A stretch of 64,000 nucleotides of DNA, taken from Burkholderiales bacterium. Its GTDB lineage: Bacteria > Pseudomonadota > Gammaproteobacteria > Burkholderiales > Casimicrobiaceae. Both the position numbers and the translations under genes were made by a program. Where the stretch lies: positions 103,109 to 167,108 of the forward strand of contig CAJPFI010000017.1 in the NCBI GenBank assembly GCA_905339295.1. Reading direction: 5' to 3'. Under the pieces are notes generated by a model, which searched no databases, was not told the origin of the DNA, and was given only the letters and a program-made list of their open reading frames with translations. Below are positions 40,598-49,857 of the stretch, in pieces; position 1 is the stretch's first letter, and each line of letters starts with the position of its first letter.

Positions 40598-41509
40598 ATG
40601 AGCGCAGGCAACCCCCCGCGCCCGCCGGGCCGCCCCACGGGCGCGGCGCCCCCCGGGGGGAAGCGCGCGCCGCGCGCATCGGACGGAGGCCATCGGCCGG
40701 TCGAGTTGTCGGCGATGCCGCGTGCCGTGCGCGAGAGCATCCGCGGCGTGCTCACCGACATCGACGACACGCTGACGACGCACGGGCAGCTCACGCCCGC
40801 CGCGTACGCGGCGCTCGCGCGCCTCAGGGACGCGGGCAAGCTCGTGATCCCGATCACCGGCCGGCCGGCCGGCTGGTGCGACCACATCGCGCGCATGTGG
40901 CCGGTCGACGGCGTCGTGGGCGAGAACGGCGCGTTGTGGATGCGCTACGACCCGTCGCGCCGCAAGCTCCTGCGCGGCTACGCCGCCAGCGAAGCGGAGC
41001 GGCGGGCAAATCGCGAGCGCCTCGCGGCGATCGCGGAGCGCGTCCTGCGCGAGGTGCCGGGCACCGCGCTCGCCTCCGACCAGGCGTACCGCGAGGCGGA
41101 CCTCGCGATCGACTTCTGCGAGGACGTCGCGCCGCTGCCGCGATCCGAGGTCGACCGCATCGTTGCGATCATGGAGGCCGAGGGCCTGACCGCGAAGGTG
41201 TCGTCGATCCACGTCAACGGCTGGTTCGGCCGCTACGACAAGCTCGGCATGACGCGCACGTTCCTCGCCGACGCGTTCGGCGTCGACCTCGACCGGGAGC
41301 GCGAACGGTTCGTGTTCGCGGGCGACTCTCCGAACGACGCGCCGATGTTCGCGTACTTCCCGAATGCGGTCGGGGTCGCGAACGTGCGCGCGTTCCTCGA
41401 CCGCATCGGGACGCCGCCCGCGTGGATCACGCGCGGCGAGGCCGGCGCCGGCTTCGTCGAGCTCGTCGATGCGCTCCTCGGGCCGCGGGGGCCGGGCCTC
41501 CCGGCCTGA
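40598..41509 (+). CDS. HAD-IIB family phosphatase
   Basis: The product has 303 residues from the ATG at 40598, or 264 from the ATG at 40715; the first 39 residues are a Pro/Gly/Arg-rich tract with no family similarity, so the shorter form is plausible. The HAD core is clear: motif I GVLTDIDDTLTTHG (nucleophile Asp and acid Asp), motif II IPITGRPAGW, a type IIB cap, and motif IV FVFAGDSPNDAPMFAYF. This subclass contains phosphatases for sugar phosphates, mannosyl-3-phosphoglycerate and trehalose 6-phosphate. It begins three bases after glpD, which would suit a role in glycerol or sugar phosphate metabolism. The substrate cannot be assigned. Confidence 0.85.
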   Translation: MSAGNPPRPPGRPTGAAPPGGKRAPRASDGGHRPVELSAMPRAVRESIRGVLTDIDDTLTTHGQLTPAAYAALARLRDAGKLVIPITGRPAGWCDHIARMWPVDGVVGENGALWMRYDPSRRKLLRGYAASEAERRANRERLAAIAERVLREVPGTALASDQAYREADLAIDFCEDVAPLPRSEVDRIVAIMEAEGLTAKVSSIHVNGWFGRYDKLGMTRTFLADAFGVDLDRERERFVFAGDSPNDAPMFAYFPNAVGVANVRAFLDRIGTPPAWITRGEAGAGFVELVDALLGPRGPGLPA

Positions 41510-41566
41510 TCTCGAGCGTTCCGCCCCGGCGCCGGGCCGCGGCGCATCCGCGCGTGCGGCGCGAGG

Positions 41567-42544
41567 TCACTCCTTCAGCACGATGCCCGACCGCGTGATG
41601 ACGTCGCCAAGCCGCTGGCGCTCCCTCGCCATGAAGGCTTCGAAGGCGGTGGGCCTGTCGCCGATCGGCACCGCGCCCGTCTTCAGCACGCGCTCCCTCA
41701 CGTCGGGCAGGCTCATCGCCCGGGAGATCTCGTCGCTCAGCCGGCCCACGACCTCGGGGGGCGTGCCGGCCGGCGCCACGATGCCCCACGATTGCGTGAT
41801 CTCGTAGCCGGGCACCGTGTCGGCGATCGTGGGCAGGTCGGGCAGCGCCGGATTGCGCTCGGTGCCGGTCGACGCGAGCGGGCGGACACGGCCGCCGGCC
41901 ATGTGCGCGCCGGCGGCGATCGGCGACGTGATGATGTACTGCGCATTGCCCGCGATGACGTCGAGCAGGCCCGGTCCGGCGCCCTTGTACGGGATGTGCG
42001 TGACCTTGATGTCCGCGAGCAGGTTGAGCATCTCGCCGGCAAGATGCGCCGGCGTGCCGATGCCGGCCGACGCGTAGTTCAGGGCGCCGGGCCGCTCCTT
42101 CGCGTACCTGACGAGCTCGGCCACGTTCGCCGCGGGCACCGAATTGTTCACCACCAGGACATTCGACGTGGTGGCGATGCGCGAGATGGACACGAAGTCC
42201 CTGACCGGATCGTACGGGAGGTCCTTTCGCAGGTTCGGCAGCAGCGCGTAGATCGCCGTCGTGGTCAGGAGCAGCGTGTAGCCGTCCGCGGGCGACTTGG
42301 CGACGAACTCGGCCCCCAGCACGCCGCCGGCGCCGGCGCGGTTGTCGACGACGACCTGCTGGCCGATGCTTTCCGAGAGCTTCTGTGCGAGCAGGCGGCC
42401 GAGCTGGTCCGGAGCACCTCCCGGGGCATCGGCGACGATCAGCCGGATGGGCCTGGCCGGATAGCCCTGCGCGAGCGCTGCGCTGTTCACCGCGAGCGCC
42501 ACGAGCGCGAACGCGATCATGCAACTGCGATGGAGCATCTTCAT
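41567..42544 (-). CDS. TctC/Bug-family tripartite tricarboxylate transporter binding protein
   Basis: The 325-residue product has a signal peptide (MIAFALVALAVNSAALAQG) and the Bug/TctC pattern: YPARPIRLIVADAPGGAPDQ, then VVVDNRAGAGGVLGAEFVAKSPADGYTLLL (VVDNRxGAGG core), and VTHIPYKGAGPGLLDVIAG. These proteins bind carboxylates, often aromatic or TCA-type acids, in the periplasm. A strong GAGGAGG precedes the ATG. No TctA or TctB membrane genes are close, as is usual for Bug proteins in Burkholderiales. It follows the LysR gene by 86 bases on the same strand and may share its transcript. Confidence 0.9.
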   Translation of the reverse strand: MKMLHRSCMIAFALVALAVNSAALAQGYPARPIRLIVADAPGGAPDQLGRLLAQKLSESIGQQVVVDNRAGAGGVLGAEFVAKSPADGYTLLLTTTAIYALLPNLRKDLPYDPVRDFVSISRIATTSNVLVVNNSVPAANVAELVRYAKERPGALNYASAGIGTPAHLAGEMLNLLADIKVTHIPYKGAGPGLLDVIAGNAQYIITSPIAAGAHMAGGRVRPLASTGTERNPALPDLPTIADTVPGYEITQSWGIVAPAGTPPEVVGRLSDEISRAMSLPDVRERVLKTGAVPIGDRPTAFEAFMARERQRLGDVITRSGIVLKE

Positions 42545-42630
42545 GGTGCCTCCTCGGGTGTACCGTCATCGATGCGATTCATCGCGCGTTGGGTCGCCCG
42601 CCGTCGGCGTAACGACTCGCGTCTTCTGCG

Positions 42631-43545
42631 TCATTTCCCCCTGCGCGCCGGCCCGCGCGCCCTGCCCGCGAGCTCCCGGATCAGATGGGCCACCGCCTGC
42701 ACCGCCGCGCCGGCGTGGCGCCGTCCGCCGATGACGAGGTGGAAGGATTGCCAGATCTCCGGTTCGACGATTCGCGAGCCGGCCAGCTCGCCCGCGGCGA
42801 CCTCGTCGGCGATCGCGTTCTGCGAGGCCAGCGAATACAGGCCGCCGCGCGCAACGAGCTTCTTCATCACGTGGATCGAGTTCACTTCGACGGCGACGTT
42901 CAGCTCGAGGCCGGCGCGCCGCGCTTCCTCCTCGACCAGGACGCGCCCGCCGTTGGGCATGGTCGCGATCGCCAGCGGCAGGCGCGCGAAGCGCGCGAAC
43001 CGGGTCGTCCTGCGCCGGACTTCCGGATCGCCCGCCCTGGCCACGAGCATCAGGGGCACCTCGAACAGCGTGTGGAACTCGCCGAGCTCCGGCGGAGGCA
43101 CGACCGAGACGATGCCGAGGTCGATCCGGCCGTCGCCGAGCCATTCCTCGATTTGGCGCGTCGGCCCTTCCGCGATCTGCAGGCGCATCGCCGGATGACG
43201 ATCGCGGGCGAGCGCCACGAGGTCCCCGACCAGGGGCCAGCTCACCGAAGGCTGCGACGCCACGCGCACCACGCCGCGCAGCGCCTGCTCGCCGTCGGCG
43301 ATCACGTCCGCCAGCCGGTCCGCCTCGGCGGTGAGCGACTCGGCGCGGGGCAGCAGTCGCCGGCCGGCCTGCGTCAGGCGGGCGCCGCGCCCGGTGCGCT
43401 CGAACAGGCGCGCGCCGAGCTCGCGCTCGAGCGCGCCGATGCGCTTGCTCACGGCGGGCTGGGTCGACGCGACGAGCGCCGCGGCGCGCGAGAAGCTGCC
43501 GGTGGCGGCGACCCGGAGAAAGAGCCTCAGCGGTTCGAGTTCCAT
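42631..43545 (-). CDS. LysR-type transcriptional regulator
   Basis: The 304-residue product begins with a LysR winged helix: PLRLFLRVAATGSFSRAAALV and STQPAVSKRIGALERELGARLFERTGRG (helix-turn-helix QPAVSKRI). A type 2 periplasmic-binding-like effector domain follows, with LRGVVRVASQPSVSWPLVGD at its start. It is divergent from the sulfatase gene, and a palindrome with the T-N11-A form lies 24 bases upstream of its ATG. By position it should regulate itself, the TctC gene downstream and possibly the sulfatase. Confidence 0.93.
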   Translation of the reverse strand: MELEPLRLFLRVAATGSFSRAAALVASTQPAVSKRIGALERELGARLFERTGRGARLTQAGRRLLPRAESLTAEADRLADVIADGEQALRGVVRVASQPSVSWPLVGDLVALARDRHPAMRLQIAEGPTRQIEEWLGDGRIDLGIVSVVPPPELGEFHTLFEVPLMLVARAGDPEVRRRTTRFARFARLPLAIATMPNGGRVLVEEEARRAGLELNVAVEVNSIHVMKKLVARGGLYSLASQNAIADEVAAGELAGSRIVEPEIWQSFHLVIGGRRHAGAAVQAVAHLIRELAGRARGPARRGK

Positions 43546-43568
43546 GGCCCGCGGGATCCCCCCTTGGG

Positions 43569-43585
43569 TATTCCGTGAGAGAATA
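43569..43585. promoter_or_regulatory. Candidate LysR box (TATTC-N7-GAATA)
   Basis: TATTC at 43569-43573 and GAATA at 43581-43585 form a perfect inverted repeat with a seven-base centre and contain the T-N11-A spacing of LysR-family boxes. It lies 24 bases upstream of the LysR ATG, in the 199-base divergent region facing the sulfatase. It is the only such palindrome I saw there. Confidence 0.55.
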
Positions 43586-43744
43586 GCCCATGGTGCCGTA
43601 TGCGCCTAGGGGCCAGGGTGTCGCGGGGAGGCCGGACGAACCGGGGCGCTCGGCCGGGCCGCGCGGCGCCCCGGAGGCGGGTCCCGCCGGCGCGGCCGCG
43701 CCTCGCGCTTTCCCGACACGCCGGCGCTCGCGCGCCATGACCCC

Positions 43745-45202
43745 ATGAAGCCCATGAACCTGCTCGTGCTGATGTCCGACGAGCACAACCCGAAGTTCCT
43801 CGGCGCGGCCGGTCACCCGTTCGTGGCGACGCCCAACCTCGACGCCCTGGCCGCTCGCGGGACGCGCTACGCCTCGGCGTACACGACGTGCCCGATCTGC
43901 GTGCCCGCGCGCGCGGGCTTCGCCGTCGGCCGCTACGTGCACGAGATCGGCTACTGGGACAACGCGGACGGCTACGACGGCGCCGTCGCGAGCTGGCATC
44001 ACCGGCTGCGGGCCGCCGGGCATCGCGTCGTGTCGATCGGCAAGCTGCACTTCCGGGGGCGTCCCGGCGACGACCACGGGTTCTCCGAGGAGATCGTCCC
44101 GATGCACATCGTCGACGGCATCGGCGACGTCAAGGGCCTCGTTCGCGAGAACATCCCGACGCGCAAGGGCGGCGACAAGATGGCGCGACGCGCCGGCCCG
44201 GGGGAATCGTCGTACACGGCGTACGACCGCGACATCGCGGCGCGCGCGCAGATCTGGCTGCACGAGGAAGCGCCCCGGTGGCGCGACCGGCCGTGGGTGC
44301 TGTTCGTGTCGTTCGTCGCGCCGCACTTCCCCCTCACCGCGCCGCCGGCCTGGTTCTACCGCTACTGGCGGCAGGACCTGCCGATGCCCAAGCTCTACGC
44401 GAAAGGACTGCGGCCGCGGCATCCGTTCCTCGACGACTATGCGCGCACGGTCGACTACGATGCGCACTTCCGCACCGAGGCCGACGTCAGGCGCGCGATC
44501 GCGGGCTACGCGGGGCTCGTGAGCGCGCTCGACGAGAACATCGGCCTCGTGATGTCGGCGCTCGAGGACGCGGGCCTGGGCGCGGACACGCGCGTGATGT
44601 ATACGAGCGACCATGGCGACAATCTCGGCGCGCGCGGGCTGTGGGGAAAGTCGACGTTCTACGAGGAGTCCGTCGGCGTTCCGCTCGTCATGGCGGGGCC
44701 CGGGATTCCCGCAGGACGCGTCGTCGCGACGCCCGTGTCGCACATCGACTGCGCGCCGACGATCCTCGAGGCGGTGGGTGCGACGCCTCCACGGGGCGAC
44801 GACGCGCTGCCCGGGGCGTCGCTGTTCGCGATCGCCGGGGGCGCCGAGCCCGCGCGCCCCGTCCTGTCCGAGTACCACGCGATCGGCTCGGTCGCGGGGG
44901 CGTTCATGCTGCGCTTCGGGCGCTGGAAGTACTGCCGCTACGTCGCCTATCCGCCGCAGCTCTTCGACCTCGCCGCCGATCCGGAGGAGACGAACGACGT
45001 CGCCGCCGATCCGCGCGTTGGACACGCGCTCGCCGAAGGCGAGCGCCGGCTGCGCGCGATCCTCGATCCCGAGGAGGTCGACGCCCGCGCGAAGCGGCGG
45101 CAGGCGGCGCTGCTCGCGAGCTTCGGCGGGCGCGAGGCGGCTCTCGCGCGCGGCGACCTGGGATTCACGCCGGCGCCGGGCACGGCGCCCGAGATCAACT
45201 AG
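43745..45202 (+). CDS. Sulfatase-family hydrolase with formylglycine motif
   Basis: The 485-residue product has the alkaline-phosphatase-superfamily sulfatase pattern. NLLVLMSDEHNPKFLGAAGH supplies the first metal Asp pair. TTCPICVPARAGFAVGRYVHE contains C-V-P-A-R, the C-x-(P/A)-x-R site whose Cys becomes formylglycine. VMYTSDHGDNLGARGLWGKS holds the second metal cluster. No signal peptide is seen, so it may act in the cytosol as choline-sulfatase-type enzymes do. It could also be a phosphonate monoester hydrolase, a close relative. It lies opposite a LysR/TctC pair, suggesting control by an imported acid or ester. Confidence 0.88.
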   Translation: MKPMNLLVLMSDEHNPKFLGAAGHPFVATPNLDALAARGTRYASAYTTCPICVPARAGFAVGRYVHEIGYWDNADGYDGAVASWHHRLRAAGHRVVSIGKLHFRGRPGDDHGFSEEIVPMHIVDGIGDVKGLVRENIPTRKGGDKMARRAGPGESSYTAYDRDIAARAQIWLHEEAPRWRDRPWVLFVSFVAPHFPLTAPPAWFYRYWRQDLPMPKLYAKGLRPRHPFLDDYARTVDYDAHFRTEADVRRAIAGYAGLVSALDENIGLVMSALEDAGLGADTRVMYTSDHGDNLGARGLWGKSTFYEESVGVPLVMAGPGIPAGRVVATPVSHIDCAPTILEAVGATPPRGDDALPGASLFAIAGGAEPARPVLSEYHAIGSVAGAFMLRFGRWKYCRYVAYPPQLFDLAADPEETNDVAADPRVGHALAEGERRLRAILDPEEVDARAKRRQAALLASFGGREAALARGDLGFTPAPGTAPEIN

Positions 45203-45412
45203 GGCCGACAGGCCCAGGGGTGCGGCCGCGCAGGTTCCGACGACAGGGGAACGGACGAAATCGGTCGTCAGGCGAGGCGCGCGGCCAAGACCGTGCGCCG
45301 GAACGGCAAGGCCGCGCAGCGCGACATGGCGGCCGACTTCGCCGCGGATCGTCGGGAGATCTTGCGGGACAGCACACGGATCCCGGATCGGTCCCGCGGC
45401 ACCGCGCCCCGG

Positions 45413-46732
45413 TCAGCGAGTCGGCGGCTTTCCGCTCGCGCGTGCCGGCCGGCGGATCGGCAGCGCGCCCGCGCCGGCGAACACGGCGCCGGATCCGAGC
45501 GACTCCTCGATGCGCAGCACCTCGTTCCATTTCGCCATGCGCTCGCTCCGCGCGAACGAGCCGACCTTGAGCTGCCCGGCGTTCCAGCCGACCGCGAGGT
45601 GCGCGACGGTGACGTCCTCGGTCTCGCCCGAGCGCGCCGAGACGATCGTGCCGAAGCGGTGGCGCTTGCCCGCGTCCAGCGCGGCGCGCGCCTCGCTGAG
45701 CGTGCCGGCCTGGTTCGGCTTGACGAGCACCGCGTTGCACGCGCGGTCGAGCGCGGCGCGGTCGACCTGAGCCGCATCGGTCGTCAGGTAATCGTCGCCG
45801 ACGATCTGGACGCGCGCGCCGACCGCCTCGCCGAAGCGGATCCACGCGACGCGATCGTCCTCGGCGAACGGATCCTCGATCGACGCGATCGGGTAGCGCT
45901 CGATCCAGTCGACGAGCATCGCGGCCATGCCGTCGCGGTCGAGCTCGGCGCCGTCGAGCGCGAGCCGGTAGCGGCCGTCCCTGCCAAATTCCGACGCGGC
46001 GATGTCGAGCGAGATCGCGACGTCCTCGCCCGGGCGCAGTCCGGCGCGCTCGATCGCACGCACCAGCATTGCGAGGGCCTCCTCGTTCGACGCGAACGCG
46101 GGCCACCAGCCGCCCTCGTCGGCGACGCCGGCGAGCGTTCCGGCCTCCTGCATCAGCGCGCCGGCCGCGCGGTAGACCTCGGCGACGATCGAGATCGCGT
46201 CGCCGAAGGTCCACGCGCCGACCGGCATCACCATGAAGTCCTGCACATCGACGCGCCGACCCGCGTGCGCGCCACCGCCGAAGATCTGCACCTCCGGCAG
46301 CGGCAGGCTCACCGGCCCGTCGCCGGCGAGATGCTTCCACAGCGGCATGTCGCGCGACGCGGCCGCGGCGTGCGCGACGGCCATCGACACGGCGACCGTC
46401 GCGTTGCCGCCGAGCTTCGCCTTGTTCGGCGTGCCGTCCTGCGCGACGATCGCGGCGTCGATCGACGCCTGGTCGAGCGCGTCGCGGCCGGAAAGCGCGC
46501 GTGCGAGCGTCGAGCGCACGTGCTCGCACGCGGAGAGCACGTCGGCGCCCCCGAACCGCGTGCCGCCGTCGCGCAGGTCGACCGCCTCGCGCGTGCCGCG
46601 CGACGCACCGGCGGGGGCGATCGCACGACCGCGCGCGCCGCCGGCGAGCTCGACGTCCGCCTCGACCGTCGGACGGCCGCGCGAGTCCCACACGCGCCTC
46701 GCGCGGATCGCGGTGATCGATGTCGCGCTCAC
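45413..46732 (-). CDS. Divergent enolase paralogue with His-to-Ala change
   Basis: From a GTG at 46732 this gives 439 residues of the enolase family. Kept features: RRVWDSRGRPTVEADVEL, the mobile-loop Ser in AGASRGTREA, GGGAHAG His, VADEGGWWP Glu, SLDIAASEF Asp, SIEDPFAEDD Glu, IVGDD Asp, VLVKPNQAGTLSE base Lys, and GQLKVGSF Lys. The conserved S-H-R-S loop reads SARSGETED, so the substrate-contact His (yeast His373) is Ala. Typical enolase converts 2-phosphoglycerate to phosphoenolpyruvate. This copy is unlike housekeeping betaproteobacterial enolase and stands beside an APH-type kinase 80 bases upstream, so it may act on another 2-phospho acid. The same frame stays open into the kinase region, but that part overlaps the better kinase frame. 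Confidence 0.87.
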   Translation of the reverse strand: MSATSITAIRARRVWDSRGRPTVEADVELAGGARGRAIAPAGASRGTREAVDLRDGGTRFGGADVLSACEHVRSTLARALSGRDALDQASIDAAIVAQDGTPNKAKLGGNATVAVSMAVAHAAAASRDMPLWKHLAGDGPVSLPLPEVQIFGGGAHAGRRVDVQDFMVMPVGAWTFGDAISIVAEVYRAAGALMQEAGTLAGVADEGGWWPAFASNEEALAMLVRAIERAGLRPGEDVAISLDIAASEFGRDGRYRLALDGAELDRDGMAAMLVDWIERYPIASIEDPFAEDDRVAWIRFGEAVGARVQIVGDDYLTTDAAQVDRAALDRACNAVLVKPNQAGTLSEARAALDAGKRHRFGTIVSARSGETEDVTVAHLAVGWNAGQLKVGSFARSERMAKWNEVLRIEESLGSGAVFAGAGALPIRRPARASGKPPTR

Positions 46733-46812
46733 CCGATGCGCTCCGTGGATCGGCCCGGCGGCGCGTCGGCGACGCACCGGTGTCCGGGAAAGTCGAGGCG
46801 CATTGTGCCCGA

Positions 46813-47844
46813 TCAGCGCGCCGACCAGTCGGCGGCGATCGACGCCGGGTCGGCCGGCGGCGCGGCGATGCGCGGCCGCGCGAACGCGCGCACCGTGGCG
46901 CGGTCGCGCTCGTCGGTCAGGTACTCCGCCGGCGACTTGCCGTCGACGCGCGCGAGCAGCAGCGCGGGAAGCAGCGCGGCGGCTCGCCGCTCGACGTCGC
47001 GCCACGGCTCCCACGCCACGTGCGGCCGGTACCCGTCGACCAGCGCCGCGTACGACGCGAGGTATCGGTTGCGCCACGCCGGCCGCCAGAGGCCCTTGAG
47101 CAGCAGATGGTTGAGCACGAACGCGAGGTCGAACGCCGGGTCGCCGAACCACGCGCACTCGGCGTCGAGGATCACCGGGCCGTCGGGTCCGACGAGCAGG
47201 TTCTTCGGGCTGAAATCGCCGTGCACGAGGACGCGCCGTGTCGCGGCGATCGTCGCCACGAGTCCGGCGAGGCGCCCGGCGAGGTCGGGGTGGGCGCGGC
47301 CGGTCGCCTCGAGGTAGGGCTCCAGGCGGATCGCGTGGAACGTGGCGTCGGTGGCGAACGCCGCGGCGACGTCGCGCCGGTCGGCCGTCGCGGCGTGGAT
47401 GCGTCCGAGCACGTCGCCCACGGCGCGCGCGGTCGCCGGATCGATCGTCCCGTCCCGCAACAGCGACTTCCAGACCGGATACCGGTCGGGCGGGAGCCAG
47501 CTCATCGCGAAGGCGCCCGCCGCGGCATCGTCGCCCAGGATCTCCGGCACGGCCGAGGGGACGATCGCCGCCGCGGTCCGGAACCATGCGACCTCGTGGC
47601 GGTTGCGCCCGACCGGAACCCGCCAGTCGGCAGCGACCTTGAGCCGCGAGAGGGCGCGCTTGACGCAGAACGTCGATGCCGGCGTTTCCGCCCGCCAGAT
47701 GTCGGACGAGACGCCGCCGGCCAGCGGAACCAGCGTCACAGGTGTGTCAGCGCTCACTATCGCCATCCGCATGAGCGCGCCGCGGATTTCGCGGTACACT
47801 GCGTCGTCTACAGGCGACGGTCCGGCGGGGGCTTCCGCGCTCAT
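46813..47844 (-). CDS. APH/MTR-kinase-like phosphotransferase
   Basis: From the ATG at 47844 this encodes 343 residues of the aminoglycoside-phosphotransferase/protein-kinase-like fold. The nucleotide-binding Lys is in STFCVKRALSRL; the catalytic loop is VLVHGDFSPKNLLVGPDG (HGD....N); the metal-binding motif is VILDAECAWFGDPAFDLAF, which differs from the DxD of true aminoglycoside kinases and is closer to the D-x-E of methylthioribose-kinase-like members. It is a small-molecule kinase of unknown substrate. Being just upstream of the divergent enolase on the same strand, it could supply a 2-phospho hydroxy acid for it. Longer starts exist up to 47949, but they run into the divergent promoter region. 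Confidence 0.82.
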   Translation of the reverse strand: MSAEAPAGPSPVDDAVYREIRGALMRMAIVSADTPVTLVPLAGGVSSDIWRAETPASTFCVKRALSRLKVAADWRVPVGRNRHEVAWFRTAAAIVPSAVPEILGDDAAAGAFAMSWLPPDRYPVWKSLLRDGTIDPATARAVGDVLGRIHAATADRRDVAAAFATDATFHAIRLEPYLEATGRAHPDLAGRLAGLVATIAATRRVLVHGDFSPKNLLVGPDGPVILDAECAWFGDPAFDLAFVLNHLLLKGLWRPAWRNRYLASYAALVDGYRPHVAWEPWRDVERRAAALLPALLLARVDGKSPAEYLTDERDRATVRAFARPRIAAPPADPASIAADWSAR

Positions 47845-47966
47845 CGGGCCGCCTGGTCCGGCCGGAACGATATTTGCGTGCGACACCGGAACCGGAGTCG
47901 CAATGTGCGCCGCCAAGTCGTTGATGCGGCAGCCGCCCGGACGAGGCACAGGGAGGAACAGGACCG

Positions 47967-48179
47967 ATGATCCGCTACGGCTTTTCGATCAAGACGCGCT
48001 ACGGCCAGCACGTCGAGAACATCCTGATCATGGCGGGATCGCAGGACGACGCCGAGCGGCGCCTGCGGCAGATGTATCACCACTGCGAGATCCTCGAGTG
48101 CCGCGAGCAGGCGGTCGCCCGCCGCCACGACGTGCTCGACGTCGAAGGCGTGATCGGAATGATCAGCGCCTCCGCGCCG

Positions 48180-48206
<27 letters not shown>
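47967..48206 (+). CDS. Small conserved-looking hypothetical protein
   Basis: This 79-residue product starts at an ATG with AGGGAGGAA upstream, a good ribosome site. Its sequence, RYGFSIKTRYGQHVENILIM then AERRLRQMYHHCEILECREQ, has a compact alpha-beta pattern with HH-C-x5-C near the middle. I do not recognise a named family. Its 3' end overlaps the convergent ParA-like gene by 27 bases. It is divergent from the kinase gene with a 122-base gap. The strong ribosome site and lack of stop-prone codons make it credible. Confidence 0.65.
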
Positions 48207-48944
<738 letters not shown>

Positions 48945-49035
48945 TGCCGCGAGGATACCGCGATCGCGGCCGTGGGCATGCAAACGACTGTCCGGCAGGG
49001 GCCCCGGCGCGGAGGACGCGCGGCCCGAAGCCCGG

Positions 49036-49857
49036 TCAGATCACGCGCTTGCGCACCTGCGTGACGACGATCTCGGCGAGCACGACGACCGCGAAGATCG
49101 CGATCAGGATCACCGCGACGCGGTCCCACTGGAACAGGTTCATCGCCGAGTCGAGCGCCATGCCGATGCCGCCGGCGCCCACCAGTCCGAGCACCGCCGA
49201 CTCGCGCACGTTGATGTCCCAGCGGAACAGCGCGATCGACCAGAACGCGGGCTCGACCTGCGGCCAGTAGCCGAAGGTCATGCGCGACGTCCACGGCGCG
49301 CCGGCCGCCGTGAGCGCCTCGATCGGCCCCGCCTGCGCCTCCTCGAGCGCCTCGCCGAACAGCTTGCCGACGAAGCCTATCGAGCGGAACGCGATCGCGA
49401 GCGTTCCGGCGAGCGCGCCCGGCCCGAAGATGCCGACGAACAGCAGCGCCCAGACGAGCGAGTTGACGCTGCGCGACGAGACCAGGATCAGTTTCGCGAA
49501 CAGGTTGACCGGCGTCGACGGCACGAGGTTGTTCGCGGCCAGCACGCCGACCGGCAGCGCGAGGACCAGCGCGAGCAGGGTGCCGAGCGAGGCGATGTGG
49601 ATCGTCTCCATCAGCGCCTCGTGGATCGTGTCCGGGTAGTGTGCCCAGTCGGGCGGCCACATGCGCGTGAACAGGTCGAGCATCTGCTCCGGCGCGTCGA
49701 CGAGGAACTCCGGAATCACCTCGACCGAGCGGATCGCCGCGACGATCGCCGCGACGATCGCGAGGTGGACCGCGAAGCGCGCGAGGCGCTGGCCGGACGT
49801 GAAGCGCCGCCAGCGCTGCGCGCCGTGCGCGTCGGCGGCCGGCTGTGCCGCGGGCAT
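49036..49857 (-). CDS. phnE: Phosphonate-type ABC transporter permease (second)
   Basis: The 273-residue product has six membrane helices and the PhnE permease domain: MWPPDWAHYPDTIHEALMET, LALPVGVLAANNLVPS, then the EAA-like loop GEALEEAQAGPIEALTAAGAPW that touches the ATPase. It overlaps the other permease by the ATGA at 49857. Two PhnE proteins form a heterodimeric channel in several PhnCDE systems. The substrate may be a phosphonate, phosphite or phosphate. Confidence 0.92.
   Translation of the reverse strand: MPAAQPAADAHGAQRWRRFTSGQRLARFAVHLAIVAAIVAAIRSVEVIPEFLVDAPEQMLDLFTRMWPPDWAHYPDTIHEALMETIHIASLGTLLALVLALPVGVLAANNLVPSTPVNLFAKLILVSSRSVNSLVWALLFVGIFGPGALAGTLAIAFRSIGFVGKLFGEALEEAQAGPIEALTAAGAPWTSRMTFGYWPQVEPAFWSIALFRWDINVRESAVLGLVGAGGIGMALDSAMNLFQWDRVAVILIAIFAVVVLAEIVVTQVRKRVI

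Noticed and set aside
45413..47587. Enolase frame open far upstream, suggesting an enolase-kinase fusion
   Set aside because: The upstream part overlaps the kinase in another frame and has no kinase motifs; the enolase starts cleanly at the GTG at 46732.
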